NCBI GenBank assembly: GCA_964436335.1
Contig: CAYTCD010000094.1
Span: 1 to 6,039, forward strand
DNA: 6,039 bases
Direction of reading: 5' to 3'
Source: Pullibacteroides sp964436335
GTDB taxonomy: Bacteria > Bacteroidota > Bacteroidia > Bacteroidales > P3
Shown here: positions 4,964 through 6,039 of the stretch, in pieces
Position numbering within the stretch: position 1 is the stretch's first letter
Layout of the letters: each line of letters opens with the position of its first letter
Position numbers and translations under genes: made by a program
The notes under the pieces: generated by a model
Databases searched by the model: none
Seen by the model: the letters and a program-made list of their open reading frames with translations, nothing else
What the model was told of the DNA's origin: nothing

Positions 4964-6039
4964 ATGCGCATGCAAACACGGTTTTGGGGACTATGCCTAT
5001 GTTTTTGCCTGGGTTTTGGAAAACTCGAGGCAGAACAGGTACCATCCATTTACAAGCAATTCCGTATGCCCGCAAACTTCTGGCTTTATCCTGAAGCCGT
5101 TCCGGTGAATCTTCTTGACAGCACATTGGCGCATAAGTTCATAGACACCCTACCCGAACGATATCTGCGGTATGTGCTTTACCGACAACCCCTTTCCGGC
5201 CTCAACCTTTCGGATTACTACGGCACGATCTGGAAACTTGACCGTTTCGGTCTCAAGAACCTCTACAAACCGCAGTTAGAACAGGTGTTTCGCAATCAGA
5301 TTTACGGCTCCCGATGGGGTGTCAATCCCTACGAACCCTTTAGCCAAGTGCAAAACATGTTGAGCCTGCGTCATATCCGCGACACATCACTGCTCCGCAA
5401 ACGGCGCGGGAAATATATCCGGCTAAAAGAAATCCGGCCTGTTCTCAAAACCGATATGGTTCAGGCAACAAATATCATCAAACCCGCCCGCAAACCGCTT
5501 ATCAATCCCAAGGATTCCGTTAGACGATGGACCTTCGATATCACCACGGGCATCAATATGGCCCAATTGGCTCTAGTCAATTGGGCTGCCGGAGGTGAAA
5601 GTTCCGTATCGGGAAACGGTCGTTTCAAAATGAACATCGCCTATCGGAGAGGCGGACATAAGTGGGAAACCAAACTCCACACCGAATACGGACTTATTTA
5701 TCGGAAAACAGACGGACTGAATAAAACCGTCGATAACCTCCTCGTTTCAACCCGCTACGGTTACGCCATTCCCGGCGGACGCTTTTATTATACAGTATTC
5801 GCTGAATTTCAGACCCAATACGACCGAGGTTACGCCAATATAGGCGACAAAGAATACATCTCCGCATTTCTTTCTCCCGCCTACCTCAACCTTTCGGTGG
5901 GGATGGAATATAAGTTAGCCAAATTGCTTTCTGTTTATCTTGCACCTCTGAATGGAAGAAATACAATTGTCAACGATGATTTTTTAGCCAGAAGGGGTGC
6001 TTTCGGCGTAGATTCGGGAAAACATGTCAAATGGGAAAT
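4964..6039 (+). CDS. DUF3078 outer-membrane protein, C-terminus beyond window
   Basis: An open frame of 358 codons begins at ATG 4964 (ATG 4970 is a close alternative) and runs off the right edge. Residues 1-23 are a short signal peptide, probably cut after LEA. Residues 24-188 form a poorly recognisable soluble part with a basic stretch around LLRKRRGKYIRLKEIR (143-158). From about 189 the sequence matches the DUF3078 pattern known from Bacteroidetes. The key block is LALVNWAAGGESSVSGNGRF (202-221), followed by alternating strands such as FYYTVFAEFQTQYDRGY (274-290), AFLSPAYLNLSVGMEY (301-316) and GRNTIVNDDFLARRGAFGVD (331-350). The alternating aromatic strands suggest an outer-membrane beta barrel; the function of the family is not known. 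The frame shows no break. It is the third gene of the era operon, which suggests joint expression with the periplasmic hydrolase. Confidence 0.85.
   Translation, partial: MRMQTRFWGLCLCFCLGFGKLEAEQVPSIYKQFRMPANFWLYPEAVPVNLLDSTLAHKFIDTLPERYLRYVLYRQPLSGLNLSDYYGTIWKLDRFGLKNLYKPQLEQVFRNQIYGSRWGVNPYEPFSQVQNMLSLRHIRDTSLLRKRRGKYIRLKEIRPVLKTDMVQATNIIKPARKPLINPKDSVRRWTFDITTGINMAQLALVNWAAGGESSVSGNGRFKMNIAYRRGGHKWETKLHTEYGLIYRKTDGLNKTVDNLLVSTRYGYAIPGGRFYYTVFAEFQTQYDRGYANIGDKEYISAFLSPAYLNLSVGMEYKLAKLLSVYLAPLNGRNTIVNDDFLARRGAFGVDSGKHVKWE

Overview
The window looks like chromosomal DNA from a member of the Bacteroidota, most likely the order Bacteroidales. The evidence is the protein families (an Omp28-like thioredoxin-fold protein, a TPR/transmembrane/HTH regulator and a DUF3078 outer-membrane protein), the near absence of Shine-Dalgarno sites, and two promoters built on the Bacteroidetes -7 box TAnnTTTG. 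I cannot name a genus. There are no rRNA or tRNA genes, insertion sequences, CRISPR arrays or phage genes.

Left half, minus strand. A gene for a 601-residue membrane-spanning regulator (852-2657) is followed by a 233-bp AT-rich spacer. After that comes the start of an Omp28-like secreted CxxC protein (618 down to 1, cut by the window edge). The spacer holds a 17-bp direct repeat (697-713 and 729-745) and a small hairpin (803-820) that carries an inverted, shortened version of the same motif. The first nine bases TTTGACTAC at 693-701 recur, inverted, in the regulator's own promoter (2717-2725). This makes a testable case that the regulator controls both itself and the Omp28-like gene.

Centre. 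Between 2658 and 2770 lie two back-to-back promoters with identical -7 boxes (TATCTTTG) and abutting -33 regions. One drives the regulator leftward and one drives era rightward. A perfect 12-bp palindrome sits in the spacer of the leftward promoter.

Right half, plus strand. Three genes lie 3 bp apart and probably form one operon: era, with an unusual acidic C-terminal tail of about 40 residues; a membrane-anchored serine hydrolase of the beta-lactamase/NylB (class C-like) fold; and a DUF3078 outer-membrane protein that runs off the right edge. A housekeeping ribosome-assembly GTPase is thus co-transcribed with two envelope proteins of unknown substrate. No obviously new defence or mobile system is visible. 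The most novel signal is the repeat and promoter architecture around the regulator.
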